A stretch of 64,000 nucleotides of DNA from Leptospira fluminis (lineage in GTDB: Bacteria > Spirochaetota > Leptospiria > Leptospirales > Leptospiraceae): positions 1 to 64,000 of the forward strand of contig NZ_RQEV01000010.1 in assembly GCF_004771275.1 (NCBI RefSeq), read 5' to 3'. The translations under genes and the position numbers were made by a program. The notes below the pieces were generated by a model, which ran no database searches, was not told where the DNA came from, and saw only the letters and a list, made by a program, of their open reading frames with translations. Below, one piece after another: positions 32,008 to 42,096 of this stretch (within the stretch, counting starts at the first letter, position 1; every line of letters starts with the position of its first letter).

Positions 32008-32200
32008 TCGAAACCTCCCTTTTTCGCGTCTCTACCTGAGACCCTTGATCTTCCTTTTAAGTTTCGTCCGAAACTCTCTGTTCCATGACTGATTCGGCTC
32101 GGAAATTCTTTTCCGAACGGTTTCGGGTCAGAATAGCACCAAAATAATACGGTTCCATTACGAAATCGCGGAAAATCGGATAAAAGCGGATTTCAGAACG
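32008..32200. other. Intergenic region downstream of rarA
   Basis: About 190 bases between the 53-residue gene and the end of rarA, both on the minus strand. It should contain the promoter of the small gene. A GGGTCTCAGG-type stretch lies at 32034-32043 (minus reading). No gene or firm signal found. Confidence 0.3.
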
Positions 32201-33463
32201 TCATTCGTAATCCTTTCCCTTCGTTTTTTTCCAAACTCCCGAGAGATATTCCCGGAGCTTCGCCTCCATTCCGTTCCGGGTGGGCCGATAGAATTGGGGA
32301 GGATTTTCGGAGAGGTCGTCGGGAAAATATTCAAAATCCGTAAAGCCTCCGAAGTCGTGAGGGTACTTATATCCTTTTCCGGCTCCTTCCTTTTTATGAA
32401 GATGTGTGGGAGCATTCTTCAGACGATTCGGAATGTTGAGCGCGGTTCCCCTTTCTCGAACGAACGAGGAGGCGGACGAGATCCCTTTGTAGGAGGCGTT
32501 GGATTTCGGGCAGGAAGCTAGGAACGTGGTCACATGGGAAAGAATAATCCTTCCCTCTGGCATTCCGATCGCCTCCAACGCGTGCAAGCCGGAAACGGCC
32601 AAAGGTAACCCGTACACGGACGCGTTTCCGACGTCTTCCGAAGCAAGAATGATCAATCTCCTGGCGATAAAAATCGGATCTTCTCCTCCTTCCAGCATGA
32701 GCGCTAGATAAAACAGAGCCGCGTCCGGATCGCTCCCCCTAACGGATTTGATGAATGCGGAAATCACGTCGTAGTGGCTTTCTCCGGTTTGGTCGTATTC
32801 CAAAACCCTACTTTCCAAAAAGACTTCGGTGTCCTTTCCGGAAATTTCTGTTCCCGGTTCCACGGAAAGGGAAAGTCCTTCCAACAGGGAAAGCAACTTA
32901 CGAGCGTCTCCTCCGGAATAGCGCACCAATATTTCACGGGCCCCTTCGCTTACGGAAGGCGAAGGCGTAAGATGGGAAATTCCTCTCGAAAGAATCTCCT
33001 TCATTTCGTGAGCCTCGAACGGATCCAGTTTGAGCACTTGGCATCGCGAGAGCAAAGGACGAGTGATGCGAAACGCGGGATTCTCCGTCGTTGCTCCGAC
33101 GAGAACCAGACGCCCGGTTTCCACTCCTTTCAAAAGACTATCCTGCTGGGAGGAACTGAAGCGATGGATCTCATCCAGAAAGAGAAGGATGCTTCCGCCG
33201 CTTTCGGCCTTCTCCAATAATTTTTTGATGTCAGCGACTCCGGTCGTTACCGCGTTGTACTCCACGAAGGGAAGATTCCAAATCTTCCCCAAGATTCTTG
33301 CCACCGTGGTTTTTCCCGTTCCCGGAGGACCGTACAGAATGATGCTGACCGGTTCCCTGAATTTTTGGAGTTGGAACTTCGCCTTTTCCTGGCCGATCAC
33401 TTCGGAAAAGGTGGAAGGCCGAATTCTGTGAGGCAGCGGAGAGCGATCAAAGAGACTATCCAA
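32201..33463 (-). CDS. rarA: Replication-associated recombination protein A (AAA+ ATPase)
   Basis: About 420 residues. RarA/MgsA is a clamp-loader-like ATPase acting at stalled forks. Seen: [11 protein letters not shown] at the N-terminus, Walker [10 protein letters not shown], Walker B FLDEIHRF, sensor 1 [10 protein letters not shown], arginine finger LLSRCQ, and the C-terminal domain with [20 protein letters not shown] and SEDVGNA, typical of RarA rather than RuvB or DnaX. The chosen start is a TTG at 33463 ([16 protein letters not shown]) with GGAAGG just upstream; the upstream frame overlaps the small Cys-rich gene and lacks family similarity. The eight-base overlap with that gene suggests coupling. 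Confidence 0.93.
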   Translation of the reverse strand: MDSLFDRSPLPHRIRPSTFSEVIGQEKAKFQLQKFREPVSIILYGPPGTGKTTVARILGKIWNLPFVEYNAVTTGVADIKKLLEKAESGGSILLFLDEIHRFSSSQQDSLLKGVETGRLVLVGATTENPAFRITRPLLSRCQVLKLDPFEAHEMKEILSRGISHLTPSPSVSEGAREILVRYSGGDARKLLSLLEGLSLSVEPGTEISGKDTEVFLESRVLEYDQTGESHYDVISAFIKSVRGSDPDAALFYLALMLEGGEDPIFIARRLIILASEDVGNASVYGLPLAVSGLHALEAIGMPEGRIILSHVTTFLASCPKSNASYKGISSASSFVRERGTALNIPNRLKNAPTHLHKKEGAGKGYKYPHDFGGFTDFEYFPDDLSENPPQFYRPTRNGMEAKLREYLSGVWKKTKGKDYE

Positions 33464-33683
33464 GACCTTCCAATTCCTTTTGGATTTTGCGGATGCAGGA
33501 ACGAATCGTCGAATTGCAAACGTCGCAGGCGCTATGACAGCAAACCAAGGATTGCTCCCGTATCTTGCCTTCGAGAACGCTCTCAACCAGTTCGGCTATG
33601 CGAACGGGTAGTCCGAACCAGTCCAGATTTTCCAGAATGATTTCCCGTCGGGTTTTCGGAAACAGGAGTGGAGATTCTTCCAT
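33456..33683 (-). CDS. Small Cys-rich protein, oxidoreductase-like motif
   Basis: A 75-residue protein. The first half is helical ([20 protein letters not shown]). The second half has [16 protein letters not shown], a CC-x3-C-x2-C-x6-C cluster followed by a basic helix ([10 protein letters not shown]). CCxSxCxxC is reminiscent of the short Oxidored-like / DUF5522-type motif, which suggests metal or Fe-S binding, but the match is short. It has no signal peptide. Its stop codon lies eight bases inside rarA, whose ribosome site is within this gene, so both are translated from one mRNA. Confidence 0.65.
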   Translation of the reverse strand: MEESPLLFPKTRREIILENLDWFGLPVRIAELVESVLEGKIREQSLVCCHSACDVCNSTIRSCIRKIQKELEGLG

Positions 33684-33730
33684 ACAGAAACGACGGCTCG
33701 GAACGGATTCCCTAAGAAAGGCGTTTCACC

Positions 33731-34327
33731 TTAGACCGCGATCCATCCTCCTTTGATCAGATAATAATAGATATAAAATCTAGGAATTCGGAACAATGCG
33801 GCAAGCAAAAACAGGCGGAATCTCATTCCCATGGCACCGGCAGCGACGCTGGTCCAGGAGTAAGGCAAAGGAGTCAGGGCTCCCAAGACCACCGCCCAAA
33901 AGCCGAAACGTTTTACGTAAATCTCGAGTTTCTCTTCGTGCTTTCTCACGAAGCGGGTAAAGGAATCCAATTTGGGAAGGAGGTATTTTCCTTGGGCATA
34001 GGAACAACAACCTGCGATCAGGGAACCGATCGAAGCGGAAGAGATGACCCAAGCATCGGACAGTCCGGCGGCAACGGCGATGATCAGAAACGTATCCGGA
34101 GGAAGAAAAACGTGTACCGAATCCGCGATCAAAATCGCGATCCCGACTCCTAAAGGTCCGGTAAAATCGATGAACGCCTTGGAGACCTGCAATACGGGTT
34201 CGTGAAAGAACCTGGCTAAGAAAAGGACCCCTAAAAATAAAACGAGACTCGCGATCAGGGTTTGCCGGAGTAAGCGGGACAAAACCTTTTCCGTGGATTG
34301 TGAAATTTCGACGGTTTTTTCGTTCAA
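33731..34327 (-). CDS. VTT-domain (DedA/SNARE-associated family) membrane protein
   Basis: A 198-residue membrane protein with about five hydrophobic segments. The N-terminal part has a helix (TLIASLVLFLGVLFLARFF), then a re-entrant-like region (VHVFLPPDTFLIIAVAAGLS), a small-residue-rich helix (SIGSLIAGCCSYAQGKYLL), the conserved GFWAVVLGALTPLPYSWTSV segment and a final helix. This is the VTT/DedA/TVP38 pattern. Family members act as lipid scramblases or flippases or in proton-coupled transport. It follows mutL by three bases, a common housekeeping pairing without obvious functional meaning. Confidence 0.82.
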   Translation of the reverse strand: MNEKTVEISQSTEKVLSRLLRQTLIASLVLFLGVLFLARFFHEPVLQVSKAFIDFTGPLGVGIAILIADSVHVFLPPDTFLIIAVAAGLSDAWVISSASIGSLIAGCCSYAQGKYLLPKLDSFTRFVRKHEEKLEIYVKRFGFWAVVLGALTPLPYSWTSVAAGAMGMRFRLFLLAALFRIPRFYIYYYLIKGGWIAV

Positions 34328-34330
34328 GGG

Positions 34331-36109
34331 TCACCTACGATGAAACATTCTTTCCAAATCTTCCCGAGTCAATTTTACGAGCGTGGGACGTCCATGCGGA
34401 CATCGGGACGGATTTTCGCAGTAGCTGAGCCGGTTCAGGATCTCCGCGATCAGATGGTCCGAAAGTTGGTCGCCTTTTTTGATCGCGGAGCGGCAAGCCA
34501 CGCATTTTGCCATGAGATCGTACAGCTCCGGCTCGGGGACTTCTTTTCCTCCGATCCGGTTTAGAAAATCCAATACGATCTCCTTTTCGTGTCCGGGCAA
34601 AAAGTATCCCGGTACCTCTCTGAGCACTAAGCTATCGTCTCCCAAAGGATCCAGTTTCAGACCGACTTCCTCGTATTCGTTCGTCCTTTCCCGGATATCC
34701 TCGGCCTCTTGTCTCGAAACCGGAATCCGGATCGGCGTCAGTAAAGGTTGGATTCCGTAATTTTTACGCCTCAATTTCTTCAGCACTTCTTCGTAGCGTA
34801 TCCTTTCGTGAGCGGTGTGCTGGTCGATGATATAGAATCCGTCCTCCGCTTCCGCGAGTATGAAGGTCTCGAATAGAAGGCCGAAATGTTTTTTCGGGAT
34901 GAATTCGGAATGTTTGCGCGGTTCGTCGGTCAGATCCTCCAATCTGGATCCCGGACCGACCTGTTCTACGGGAAAGGAGGAAGTATGCCGAACTTCTCTG
35001 TAAAGTTCTTCGCCTAATAACTGTTGTTCTCCGAAGGTCTCTCGAGGAGAAGTCTGGAAGCCGGCGGTAACCTTCGGTTTTTCGGAACGCAAGAGTCGAT
35101 TTCGAAGTTCCAAAAAGCTGACCGGAGTGCTGGATCGAAGTTCCTTCTGGATCAACTGTAGGAAAAACGTATTGAACGATTCCTCGTCCAGAAAGCGGAT
35201 CTCCTTTTTGGCCGGATGAACGTTAACATCGATCGATTCAGGTTCCACCTCGAAGAATAGGAAACAATAGGGATGCGCGTTCGGAGGTAGAAGCTCGTCA
35301 TAACATTTTTTTAATAGATGGGAGGAATACTTGATCTCGACCGGACGACCGTTCACGAAGATATGTTGTCCGGTACGATTGGATTTGTAAAAGTCGGGAT
35401 CGCTGATATACCCGCGGGCTTTCCACCCTCTTTTTTCCAGATTCACTTCCAGTAGATGATCCCGGAAATTCTCTCCGAAAAGATCCACGATCCGTTCCTT
35501 CTTGTCCTTTGCGGAAAGGCGGAATATTTCCTTACCGTCCTGGACCAGGCGAAACCGCAGATCTTCCCGGGATAAAGCCTGGGTAACGAAGCGATCCCGG
35601 ATCCGTTTGTCCTCGGACCGGACCGACCTCAGGAATTTTCTGCGCACGGGAGTATTGTAGAAAAGATCTTCGATAAAGATCCGGGTACCACGAAAACCAG
35701 GAATCGCGTCCTTGGACACGATCTCCCCTTTTTCGCTCCGGACCTTCCACGCGGTTTTTTCCCCGATTCCGGTTTCCATAGTAAGTCTGGATACGGAGGC
35801 AATGGAAGCCAGGGCTTCTCCTCGAAAACCGTACGAAAGTACCAGTTCCAAATCGCGGAGATTCGTTATCTTACTCGTGGCGTGCCGTTTTAGGGAGAGC
35901 TCCAGATCCTCTTCCTGGATACCGGAACCGTCGTCGGAGACCGTCAATGAGGTCAGACCTCCGTCTCTAGTCTCCACCTCTATCGACGAAGACCCCGCGT
36001 CCACGGAGTTTTCCATCAACTCCTTCAAAACGGAATGTGCGGATTCTATGACTTCTCCTGCGGCGATTTGATTGATCAATTCCGGACTGAGTTCCCGTAT
36101 CCTTGTCAT
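34331..36109 (-). CDS. mutL: DNA mismatch repair protein MutL
   Basis: About 592 residues. The N-terminal GHKL ATPase has [33 protein letters not shown] and [14 protein letters not shown]. The middle domain holds [10 protein letters not shown] and [14 protein letters not shown]. The C-terminal dimerisation domain carries the endonuclease site [13 protein letters not shown] (DQHA(x)2E(x)4E, with Thr for Ala), plus [10 protein letters not shown] and CPHGRP, so it should nick DNA itself, as in organisms without MutH. The start at 36109 ([10 protein letters not shown]) fits the family; an ATG at 36121 is in frame but has its AGGAG too close. It overlaps no neighbour; the 7TM kinase lies just upstream. 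Confidence 0.95.
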   Translation of the reverse strand: MTRIRELSPELINQIAAGEVIESAHSVLKELMENSVDAGSSSIEVETRDGGLTSLTVSDDGSGIQEEDLELSLKRHATSKITNLRDLELVLSYGFRGEALASIASVSRLTMETGIGEKTAWKVRSEKGEIVSKDAIPGFRGTRIFIEDLFYNTPVRRKFLRSVRSEDKRIRDRFVTQALSREDLRFRLVQDGKEIFRLSAKDKKERIVDLFGENFRDHLLEVNLEKRGWKARGYISDPDFYKSNRTGQHIFVNGRPVEIKYSSHLLKKCYDELLPPNAHPYCFLFFEVEPESIDVNVHPAKKEIRFLDEESFNTFFLQLIQKELRSSTPVSFLELRNRLLRSEKPKVTAGFQTSPRETFGEQQLLGEELYREVRHTSSFPVEQVGPGSRLEDLTDEPRKHSEFIPKKHFGLLFETFILAEAEDGFYIIDQHTAHERIRYEEVLKKLRRKNYGIQPLLTPIRIPVSRQEAEDIRERTNEYEEVGLKLDPLGDDSLVLREVPGYFLPGHEKEIVLDFLNRIGGKEVPEPELYDLMAKCVACRSAIKKGDQLSDHLIAEILNRLSYCENPSRCPHGRPTLVKLTREDLERMFHRR

Positions 36110-36140
36110 GGGTACTAGCATTCTCCTGAGGTACGGAATG

Positions 36141-38171
36141 TCAAGGTTGGATTTCCGGCTTTGAAAGGCTTAACTCCAACCTAAAGACGGAACCTTTTCC
36201 CGGGGAACTTTTCACATTGATATCTCCGTCCATCTTTCTCGCGAGCGCTCGGCTCAAGGAAAGACCTAAGCCCGCTCCCTGGAAAGGCTTGGTGACTCCG
36301 GAATCCACTTGTTGAAAAGGATCGAAAATGGATTCCCACTTGTCTTCCGCGATCCCGATTCCTGTGTCTTCCACTTCGAAACATAATCTATAAGCGAACT
36401 GGGTCTTTGCCAGCAATTCACCGCGAAGAACGATGGAACCTTGTTTCGTGAATTTCTCCGCGTTTTCCAAAAGGCCGATCAGCATCCGTTTGAATCGGAC
36501 CTCGTCTCCTACTACTTCGTCAGGAATGTCGTCCGGAAGAGAGACGGAAAAGAAAAGTCCCTTTTCTCGAATGGGATCCTCCGTTCTCATGGCTGCCTCG
36601 TACACGGCGGCCTTCAAATGAAAGGGACGATGGATGAGAAGCAAGGTCCCTTTTTCCAAATTCGAAGCGTCCAACATGGATCCGAGAATGACCATCATCG
36701 CGTCTCCGCTTTTTTTCAGAAGCTCCATCATCTCCCTTTGTTCCGGCTTAAGGTCGCTTTCCAAAAGCATCTCGGTGATTCCGATGATTCCGTTCATCGG
36801 AGTCCGAACCTCGTGATCCACGTTGATCAAAAATTCGCTCTTGGCGCGATTGGCGGCTTCCGCCTCGTCCCTAGCCCATTCCAACTCTCGGGTACGTTTC
36901 TTGACCAATTCCTCCAGGTCCAGATTCAGTATTTCCTGAGCTTGTTCCCTTTCCCGAAAAGCGCTCAGCAATTTGCTGGCAAGAGAGAGTGCGTTGGAAA
37001 GTACGAAAATTCCCACTCCCACTCCGCTCAATTCCCAGGAGTCCAACATTTCCGAATGATAGAGGATCTCGCTGGCCAAAAAGAATAATAGGGCAAAGAA
37101 TCCGAAAAGATATAAAAGCGCGCCTGGACGTCGGTTGCGAACCGCTTTGGCCAGTACGTAAAAGGAGGCTCCGGACATCAAAACGAAGGCTATGTAAGAC
37201 GGTCCGATCAGATGAGAATACACGTTCGAACCGGTCAACAACGTCGCGAGCACAAAGACGGAAGCGACGGAATATCCGATCTTCAATAGGATGCGACCCG
37301 CATCGATCGGAAAAACGGAATATAGAAAATGAAGTCCCAAAGGCATTCCGATGAACCAGGTGATGAACTCTGTTCTGAGATAAATTTCCGGACCGACGGG
37401 AAAATGCTCCGGGAATAAGCGAACTCCGGTTGAGTAGAGCCTGACACAGACCACGATGGAAAAACACCCGAGTACCAAGGCGGACGGATCCTTTTTATAA
37501 AATACGGAAACGAAAATATGGAACAGCCCGAGAAAGAGCAATCCTCCTATCAGCAGGGATTCCAGATCTCTCCTGTCCTCGTAATATTTCTGCACACAGA
37601 CAGGCTCGCCGAAGATAGGAGGCTTCCAAAGTCCGCCTTTTCTATAATAATAATTCGAAATCTCGAAATCCAGATTCGCCTTCTTTTCCCAAGGAGGGAG
37701 AACGACATAGCTCGTCAAAAGCGCCAATGCGTCCGGAGAAGGATCTCCCACCCTACCTACTTCGGTTAACACTCTACCGTTAAACAAGATTCTATAATTC
37801 GTACCTTGATCGAAACTGACCAGATGCAGATTTTCGACCCGACCGGTGGAAGTCAATTCTAGCCGATATAGAGCCTTACCGTATTCGGGTAGAGTTTGCC
37901 CTTGCCAAACCTCTCCTGTCCAACTTCCCGGGGTCGTTTGTAGGGAAAAAATCGCAGGGTCGCCGGGTAACTCGCGGCTCGGCCTTTCTCCCAGCCAGGC
38001 GAATTTCCATTTTCCCGTTAAACGAAAACAGTCTCCCCTGTGAGAGGTCTTCGCTTGGTCCCAATGCAAAACCCCGTCCGTTACGATTCCGCCTTTCGGA
38101 AACGGGCGGCAGGAAACGATCAGTAAAAGGGTCAGGACAAAGGAGAAAGAATGCTTCGGTTTCCGACTCAT
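36141..38171 (-). CDS. 7TMR-DISM sensor histidine kinase
   Basis: A 676-residue kinase. A signal/lipoprotein-like N-terminus ([11 protein letters not shown]) leads to a periplasmic 7TMR-DISMED2-type jelly-roll domain of about 160 residues ([32 protein letters not shown]), then seven membrane helices (about 205-400). After a coiled linker comes HisKA with His453 ([16 protein letters not shown]), then HATPase_c with [20 protein letters not shown] and [13 protein letters not shown]. The DISM domain usually binds a carbohydrate-like ligand outside the membrane. There is no receiver domain or neighbouring regulator, so it is an orphan kinase. Confidence 0.92.
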   Translation of the reverse strand: MSRKPKHSFSFVLTLLLIVSCRPFPKGGIVTDGVLHWDQAKTSHRGDCFRLTGKWKFAWLGERPSRELPGDPAIFSLQTTPGSWTGEVWQGQTLPEYGKALYRLELTSTGRVENLHLVSFDQGTNYRILFNGRVLTEVGRVGDPSPDALALLTSYVVLPPWEKKANLDFEISNYYYRKGGLWKPPIFGEPVCVQKYYEDRRDLESLLIGGLLFLGLFHIFVSVFYKKDPSALVLGCFSIVVCVRLYSTGVRLFPEHFPVGPEIYLRTEFITWFIGMPLGLHFLYSVFPIDAGRILLKIGYSVASVFVLATLLTGSNVYSHLIGPSYIAFVLMSGASFYVLAKAVRNRRPGALLYLFGFFALLFFLASEILYHSEMLDSWELSGVGVGIFVLSNALSLASKLLSAFREREQAQEILNLDLEELVKKRTRELEWARDEAEAANRAKSEFLINVDHEVRTPMNGIIGITEMLLESDLKPEQREMMELLKKSGDAMMVILGSMLDASNLEKGTLLLIHRPFHLKAAVYEAAMRTEDPIREKGLFFSVSLPDDIPDEVVGDEVRFKRMLIGLLENAEKFTKQGSIVLRGELLAKTQFAYRLCFEVEDTGIGIAEDKWESIFDPFQQVDSGVTKPFQGAGLGLSLSRALARKMDGDINVKSSPGKGSVFRLELSLSKPEIQP

Positions 38172-38242
38172 TTTAATTTTATAAAAGACTAAGATTCCGC
38201 GGCTTCTGTCTACGATTTCCCCGGAATGCCCGGGAAAAAGAC

Positions 38243-39499
38243 CTAGTTACTGTCGGCCTGGGATCGGATAAAGGGAGCCTTAGGAGAAAGAAAATATCCG
38301 CTCAAGGAAGCGAAGAGCACGGGAGTAAAGCTGGAAACCCCGGTCAAATCCGCTAATAGAATGGTCGTGCTCACCGGAGTCTTCGTTACGGAAGCGTTGA
38401 CCGATGCCATGAGACAGATCAGCAAAAAGGATTCGTTTTCCGTGGGGAAAAAATCCATCAAAAACCTACCTGTGGTCGCCCCTACGAAAAACAAGGGGAT
38501 GATGATCCCCCCTCTCCAACCGCTCGAAATCGTGGTATTGATCGCGAGGATCTTCAATAAGACCAAACTGCCGAAAAAAATCCAGTTTCCTTGGGTCGTC
38601 ACGATTTGGTTCAATTGGTCATGGCCGAAATAACGGGTCAATGGTTGATAAAAAGCGATACAACCTAGCAGGAGTCCGCCTAACGTAGTCTTTACGAAAA
38701 TCGGTCCCGGAACTTTTGCGAAAGAGAATTTCGTGGCACGAAACACTCCGTAAAAAATCCATCCGACTGCTGCGCCGGCAATGCCGAACGCGATGGCATT
38801 CTCGAAGTCCTCGATCCCGCCGGGGACATACTGGGGAAATTGCCAGGTAGGACCGATTCCCATATCCGTCATCCAGAGAAAAACAAAGTAGGCGGAACAA
38901 CTGGAAAGAAATGCCGGCAAGAGAGCCTCGTAATATTCCACTACGTGTCTATGCTGTAAAATTTCGAGAGCGAAGAGCGCTCCTCCCAGCGGAGAACCGA
39001 ACAAGGACGTGAATCCCGAAGCCATTCCGGCGATGGTCATGGAGCGAAGTTCTTCCCCCTCCAGTCCCAGCAATTCAGCAAACCAGCTTCCTATGGATCC
39101 TATGATCTGGATCAAAGGCGCTTCCGGGCCGGCGCTTCCTCCGGAAGAGATGCTCAAGAGAGAGGAAGCCGCCATCGAAGGATTGCTTTTCGTATCCAGC
39201 TTTCCCCCTTTGAATCTTATATTATCGATTACTAATGAGATTTCTCCCGGCTCTCCGAGAAAATAAATGATAAGTCCGATTCCCAGTCCGGAAACCGTCA
39301 TCAGAGCGATGATCCAAGGTCCTTCCAACTTTCCGATAAATACGGTCAGGTATTCCAGCACCTTCCAAAACAATGCCGCAAACAATCCTCCGAATAACCC
39401 GAGTAAAACGTAAAGAATGCTCCAGCGCGAGAGCATAAACGGATTTTTTCTGGAAAGGACGAAGATCGGATTTCTAAAAAAGGATCGGATTCGGTCCAT
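38243..39499 (-). CDS. ClC-type chloride channel or transporter
   Basis: A 418-residue membrane protein with about ten hydrophobic helices. ClC signatures: [20 protein letters not shown] corresponds to the GxEGP filter segment and keeps the gating Glu (GPEAP), and [20 protein letters not shown] corresponds to the GxFxP segment. The first GSGIP-type motif is not obvious ([15 protein letters not shown]). There are no CBS domains. It moves chloride or a related anion, perhaps coupled to protons; the retained Glu allows but does not prove exchange. It lies eight bases after purM. Confidence 0.87.
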   Translation of the reverse strand: MDRIRSFFRNPIFVLSRKNPFMLSRWSILYVLLGLFGGLFAALFWKVLEYLTVFIGKLEGPWIIALMTVSGLGIGLIIYFLGEPGEISLVIDNIRFKGGKLDTKSNPSMAASSLLSISSGGSAGPEAPLIQIIGSIGSWFAELLGLEGEELRSMTIAGMASGFTSLFGSPLGGALFALEILQHRHVVEYYEALLPAFLSSCSAYFVFLWMTDMGIGPTWQFPQYVPGGIEDFENAIAFGIAGAAVGWIFYGVFRATKFSFAKVPGPIFVKTTLGGLLLGCIAFYQPLTRYFGHDQLNQIVTTQGNWIFFGSLVLLKILAINTTISSGWRGGIIIPLFFVGATTGRFLMDFFPTENESFLLICLMASVNASVTKTPVSTTILLADLTGVSSFTPVLFASLSGYFLSPKAPFIRSQADSN

Positions 39500-39507
39500 T
39501 ACTTTGG

Positions 39508-40545
39508 TTAGACGAGTAGGACGGAATCGTTCTTACGGGAAATAACCGTTCCGATTTTCCGGACGCTTTCTCCTTTTTCTTCCAGAGTCTTTGTAGCGAT
39601 CTCTTCCGCATCGGGAGAAACGATCGCGACGTATCCGATACCCATGTTGAAAGTGGAGAACAGTTCCTTTTCCTCTATATTCGGAAAATCTTTTTTTAAA
39701 CGTTCGAAAAACGGACTCGAAGGAAGAGAGGACCTTTCCAAGGAAGCCGCACAATTCTCCGGAAGGACTCTCGGAATGTTCTCGTAAAACCCGCCTCCGG
39801 TGATATGAACCATTCCTTTCACCTCGACTCTGCGTACCAGGGAAAGGATACTCTGCACATAAATTCTGGTAGGACGCAAAGCGTATTCCCGCAGAAATTC
39901 CGTAACTTCGGAATCCTGAGGAAGATTTCTTCCTCCCGGGAGGTACAATTTTCTAATAAAAGAAAATCCGTTGCTGTGCGGCCCGGAAGATTCCAAACCT
40001 AAAATAACGTCTCCCGGTCGGATCTTGGAACCGTCGATCATATCTTCCTTTTCTACGGCTCCAACCGTAAAACCTGCCAGATCGTATTCATCCTCTTCCA
40101 TGGTTCCGGGATGTTCCGCGGTTTCTCCGCCCAACAAAGCGGCGCCGGACAGACGACATCCTTTTACGATTCCGGAAACGATCTTTTCCATTTTCGCTGG
40201 ATCCAATTTTCCGCAGGCGATATAATCCAAGAAGAAGAGAGGTTCCCCTCCGCTGACCAGAATATCGTTCACGCACATCGCGACCAGGTCTATCCCGACA
40301 GTATCATACATTCCTAAAAGACGAGCCAATTCCAATTTGGTGCCGACTCCGTCCGTGCCGGAAAGCAGGACCGGGTTTTTGTAATTTTTCAGGAAAGAAA
40401 CGTCGAATCCGCCGGAAAATCCCCCCAATCCTCCCACGACCCTTGCGCCATGGGTTGATTCCACGTTTTCCTTGATTCTTTTTACAAAGTCCTGACCGGC
40501 TTCCGTATCGACACCGGCGCTTTTGTAGGTGATTTTTTCTTCCAT
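39508..40545 (-). CDS. purM: Phosphoribosylformylglycinamidine cyclo-ligase (AIR synthetase)
   Basis: Catalyses ATP-dependent ring closure of FGAM to AIR in purine synthesis. The 345 residues match PurM throughout: TYKSAGVDTEAGQDFVKRIK, LLSGTDGVGTKLELA, VAMCVNDILVSGGEPLFFLD, ALLGGETAEHPG, GLESSGPHSNGFSFIRKL and the HITGGGFYENIPRVLP signature near the C-terminus. Size is normal. It is not with other pur genes; FecR-lipoprotein and ClC genes flank it. Confidence 0.96.
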   Translation of the reverse strand: MEEKITYKSAGVDTEAGQDFVKRIKENVESTHGARVVGGLGGFSGGFDVSFLKNYKNPVLLSGTDGVGTKLELARLLGMYDTVGIDLVAMCVNDILVSGGEPLFFLDYIACGKLDPAKMEKIVSGIVKGCRLSGAALLGGETAEHPGTMEEDEYDLAGFTVGAVEKEDMIDGSKIRPGDVILGLESSGPHSNGFSFIRKLYLPGGRNLPQDSEVTEFLREYALRPTRIYVQSILSLVRRVEVKGMVHITGGGFYENIPRVLPENCAASLERSSLPSSPFFERLKKDFPNIEEKELFSTFNMGIGYVAIVSPDAEEIATKTLEEKGESVRKIGTVISRKNDSVLLV

Positions 40546-40591
40546 TTGACCCGCTCAAGAACAGAATTCCCGAACGGAGTCTTCTGGACAG

Positions 40592-40619
40592 AAAAAAAAG
40601 GCTCCGGAGTTCCGGGCTA
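40592..40619 (-). terminator. Terminator at the end of the FecR-lipoprotein gene
   Basis: On the minus strand a GC hairpin with a one-base bulge (GCCCGG / CCGGAGC, loop AACT) directly overlaps the stop codon and is followed by eight T. This would separate the FecR gene from purM, only 70 bases on. Confidence 0.6.
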
Positions 40620-41231
40620 TTTCATTTGGTCGATCTGGTCCATGGCGGAAAGTTCCGCATCCAAGGCCGGTCGAGTGGCCAGAGGTGCCATACCGGGCTT
40701 CAGATCCACCGCTTCCCCCGCCTTGACGAGAACCCGCGACTCATCCGTTTTCCGAGTGATCAAAACACTTCCTTCCCGTACCGCAAAGGTTCCGGTTTCT
40801 GCGGAACGATTGACCTGCCCCCAAAATTGGGTTCCCCTCACCGCCGCCACTACGGCGGGGGTATCCACGGAAATGGATTGGTTTTTGGAGAGTTTTACCA
40901 CTTTTACCAGAATATTCCCGTCGTTGACTTTCAGATAGGCTTGGTCCTGCTTCAATGCCGCGAGAGAAGTTTCGGTCCCGCCCAATAATCGGATGGTTCC
41001 TAAAGGAGTCGTCAGGTCCACAAGCCCGTCTTTTGCAGTATGAATCGTTTCTTCTTCCGGAACGAGATCGTTATATTTCAAGTCCTTTCCGGATTTCAAA
41101 GCGGTGGCCTTACCGGAAAGGAACGTAACTACCGCCTTTACCCCGCCTTCTTCTTTCGGTTTGCAGGCGGATGCAATCACCGAGAAGGCCAGAACATGTG
41201 CAATGAAAAGAATTTCGATCGGCCGATTCAT
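40617..41231 (-). CDS. FecR-domain lipoprotein
   Basis: A 204-residue lipoprotein. The signal sequence FIAHVLAFSVIASAC gives a good spirochaetal lipobox with Cys23. The body is a FecR beta-strand domain: [52 protein letters not shown], and the TPAVVAAVRGTQFW motif seen in periplasmic FecR proteins. There is no membrane helix or cytoplasmic anti-sigma part, so it is not a FecIR-type regulator but a free envelope lipoprotein, a type common in Leptospira. A strong terminator sits on its stop codon. Confidence 0.85.
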   Translation of the reverse strand: MNRPIEILFIAHVLAFSVIASACKPKEEGGVKAVVTFLSGKATALKSGKDLKYNDLVPEEETIHTAKDGLVDLTTPLGTIRLLGGTETSLAALKQDQAYLKVNDGNILVKVVKLSKNQSISVDTPAVVAAVRGTQFWGQVNRSAETGTFAVREGSVLITRKTDESRVLVKAGEAVDLKPGMAPLATRPALDAELSAMDQIDQMK

Positions 41232-41308
41232 AAGGTTTCCATACTTTAGATCTCCGAGCGGAGAGTGGGAACCAAAAAAAGAAGGCCTGGAAAAAAATTT
41301 TATCCGGT

Positions 41309-42091
41309 CTAAGGAAAATTCTCTTCCGTAGAATCCAGCAGTTTCTTCGCGAACGAATACGCAATATCCCCTTCGGAAACCCCCGAAAAGTGAATCCGGC
41401 TCGTAGAGTTGCCCGGAAAACGTTCCAGTCCCAGACTCGCAACTAAATGGCGGACCGTACCTTCGTTTCCGTCATAGAGGTCCGCCTTCGGATAAATGGA
41501 AAGGATCTGTTTTTTTAAAAAAACGTAATGCGTGCAACCCAGTACCAGTCCTCGGACCCCCTCTTTTTTAGGGACGTCTAGGATGGTTCGGACAAAATCT
41601 CTGGTGCGTTGCGCGTCCCCCCGGTCCACGGCGGACGCCAGACCGTCGCATTCCAAATGAAGGATCCTCCCCTCCGCATCCAAGGAAGACTTCAGATTTC
41701 GGAGCTTCTCCTCCCGGTGAGTCACGGAAGTCGCCAATAACGCGATTTTTTCTCCCGGATGGGCGAGTAGAGCCGGCTTAATCGCGGGTTCCATTCCGAA
41801 AACCGGCACGGACAATTCTTTTCTGAGATCCGCAGCTGCGGCCGAGGTAGCGGTATTGCAAGCGATCAGAATCGCGCTCGCCCCTTTTTCGAGTAAGGAA
41901 TGACAAACGGAAAGCGTTAGCCGAAGCACTTCTTCGGTGCTCTTTTCTCCGTAAGGAGAATTCGCCAGATCCCCGTAATACAGGTATTCCACTTCGAAAG
42001 GGAGAGTGCAAAGGTGCCGGAGCACCGACAATCCTCCCATTCCGGAGTCCATGACCCCGATCTTAAAAGGAGCTCCATCCTTTTTTTCCAT
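41309..42091 (-). CDS. murI: Glutamate racemase
   Basis: Makes D-glutamate for peptidoglycan. The 260 residues show both catalytic cysteines with flanks: Cys78 in LIACNTATSAAA and Cys186 in LVLGCTHYVFLK. The N-terminal IGVMDSGMGGLSVLRHL and YYGDLANSPYGEKS blocks bind the substrate carboxylate. The fold and length are standard. It lies five bases after the aminotransferase gene and probably shares its transcript. Confidence 0.95.
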   Translation of the reverse strand: MEKKDGAPFKIGVMDSGMGGLSVLRHLCTLPFEVEYLYYGDLANSPYGEKSTEEVLRLTLSVCHSLLEKGASAILIACNTATSAAAADLRKELSVPVFGMEPAIKPALLAHPGEKIALLATSVTHREEKLRNLKSSLDAEGRILHLECDGLASAVDRGDAQRTRDFVRTILDVPKKEGVRGLVLGCTHYVFLKKQILSIYPKADLYDGNEGTVRHLVASLGLERFPGNSTSRIHFSGVSEGDIAYSFAKKLLDSTEENFP

Positions 42092-42096
42092 CTGTA

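Noticed and set aside
33780..34334. 184-codon minus-strand frame overlapping the VTT protein gene
   Set aside because: Arg-rich out-of-frame shadow; the overlapping frame has proper membrane helices and the VTT motif.
40617..41231. FecR protein as an iron-uptake anti-sigma regulator
   Set aside because: It has a lipobox and no cytoplasmic anti-sigma segment or neighbouring FecI sigma or TonB receptor gene; it is an envelope lipoprotein with a FecR fold.
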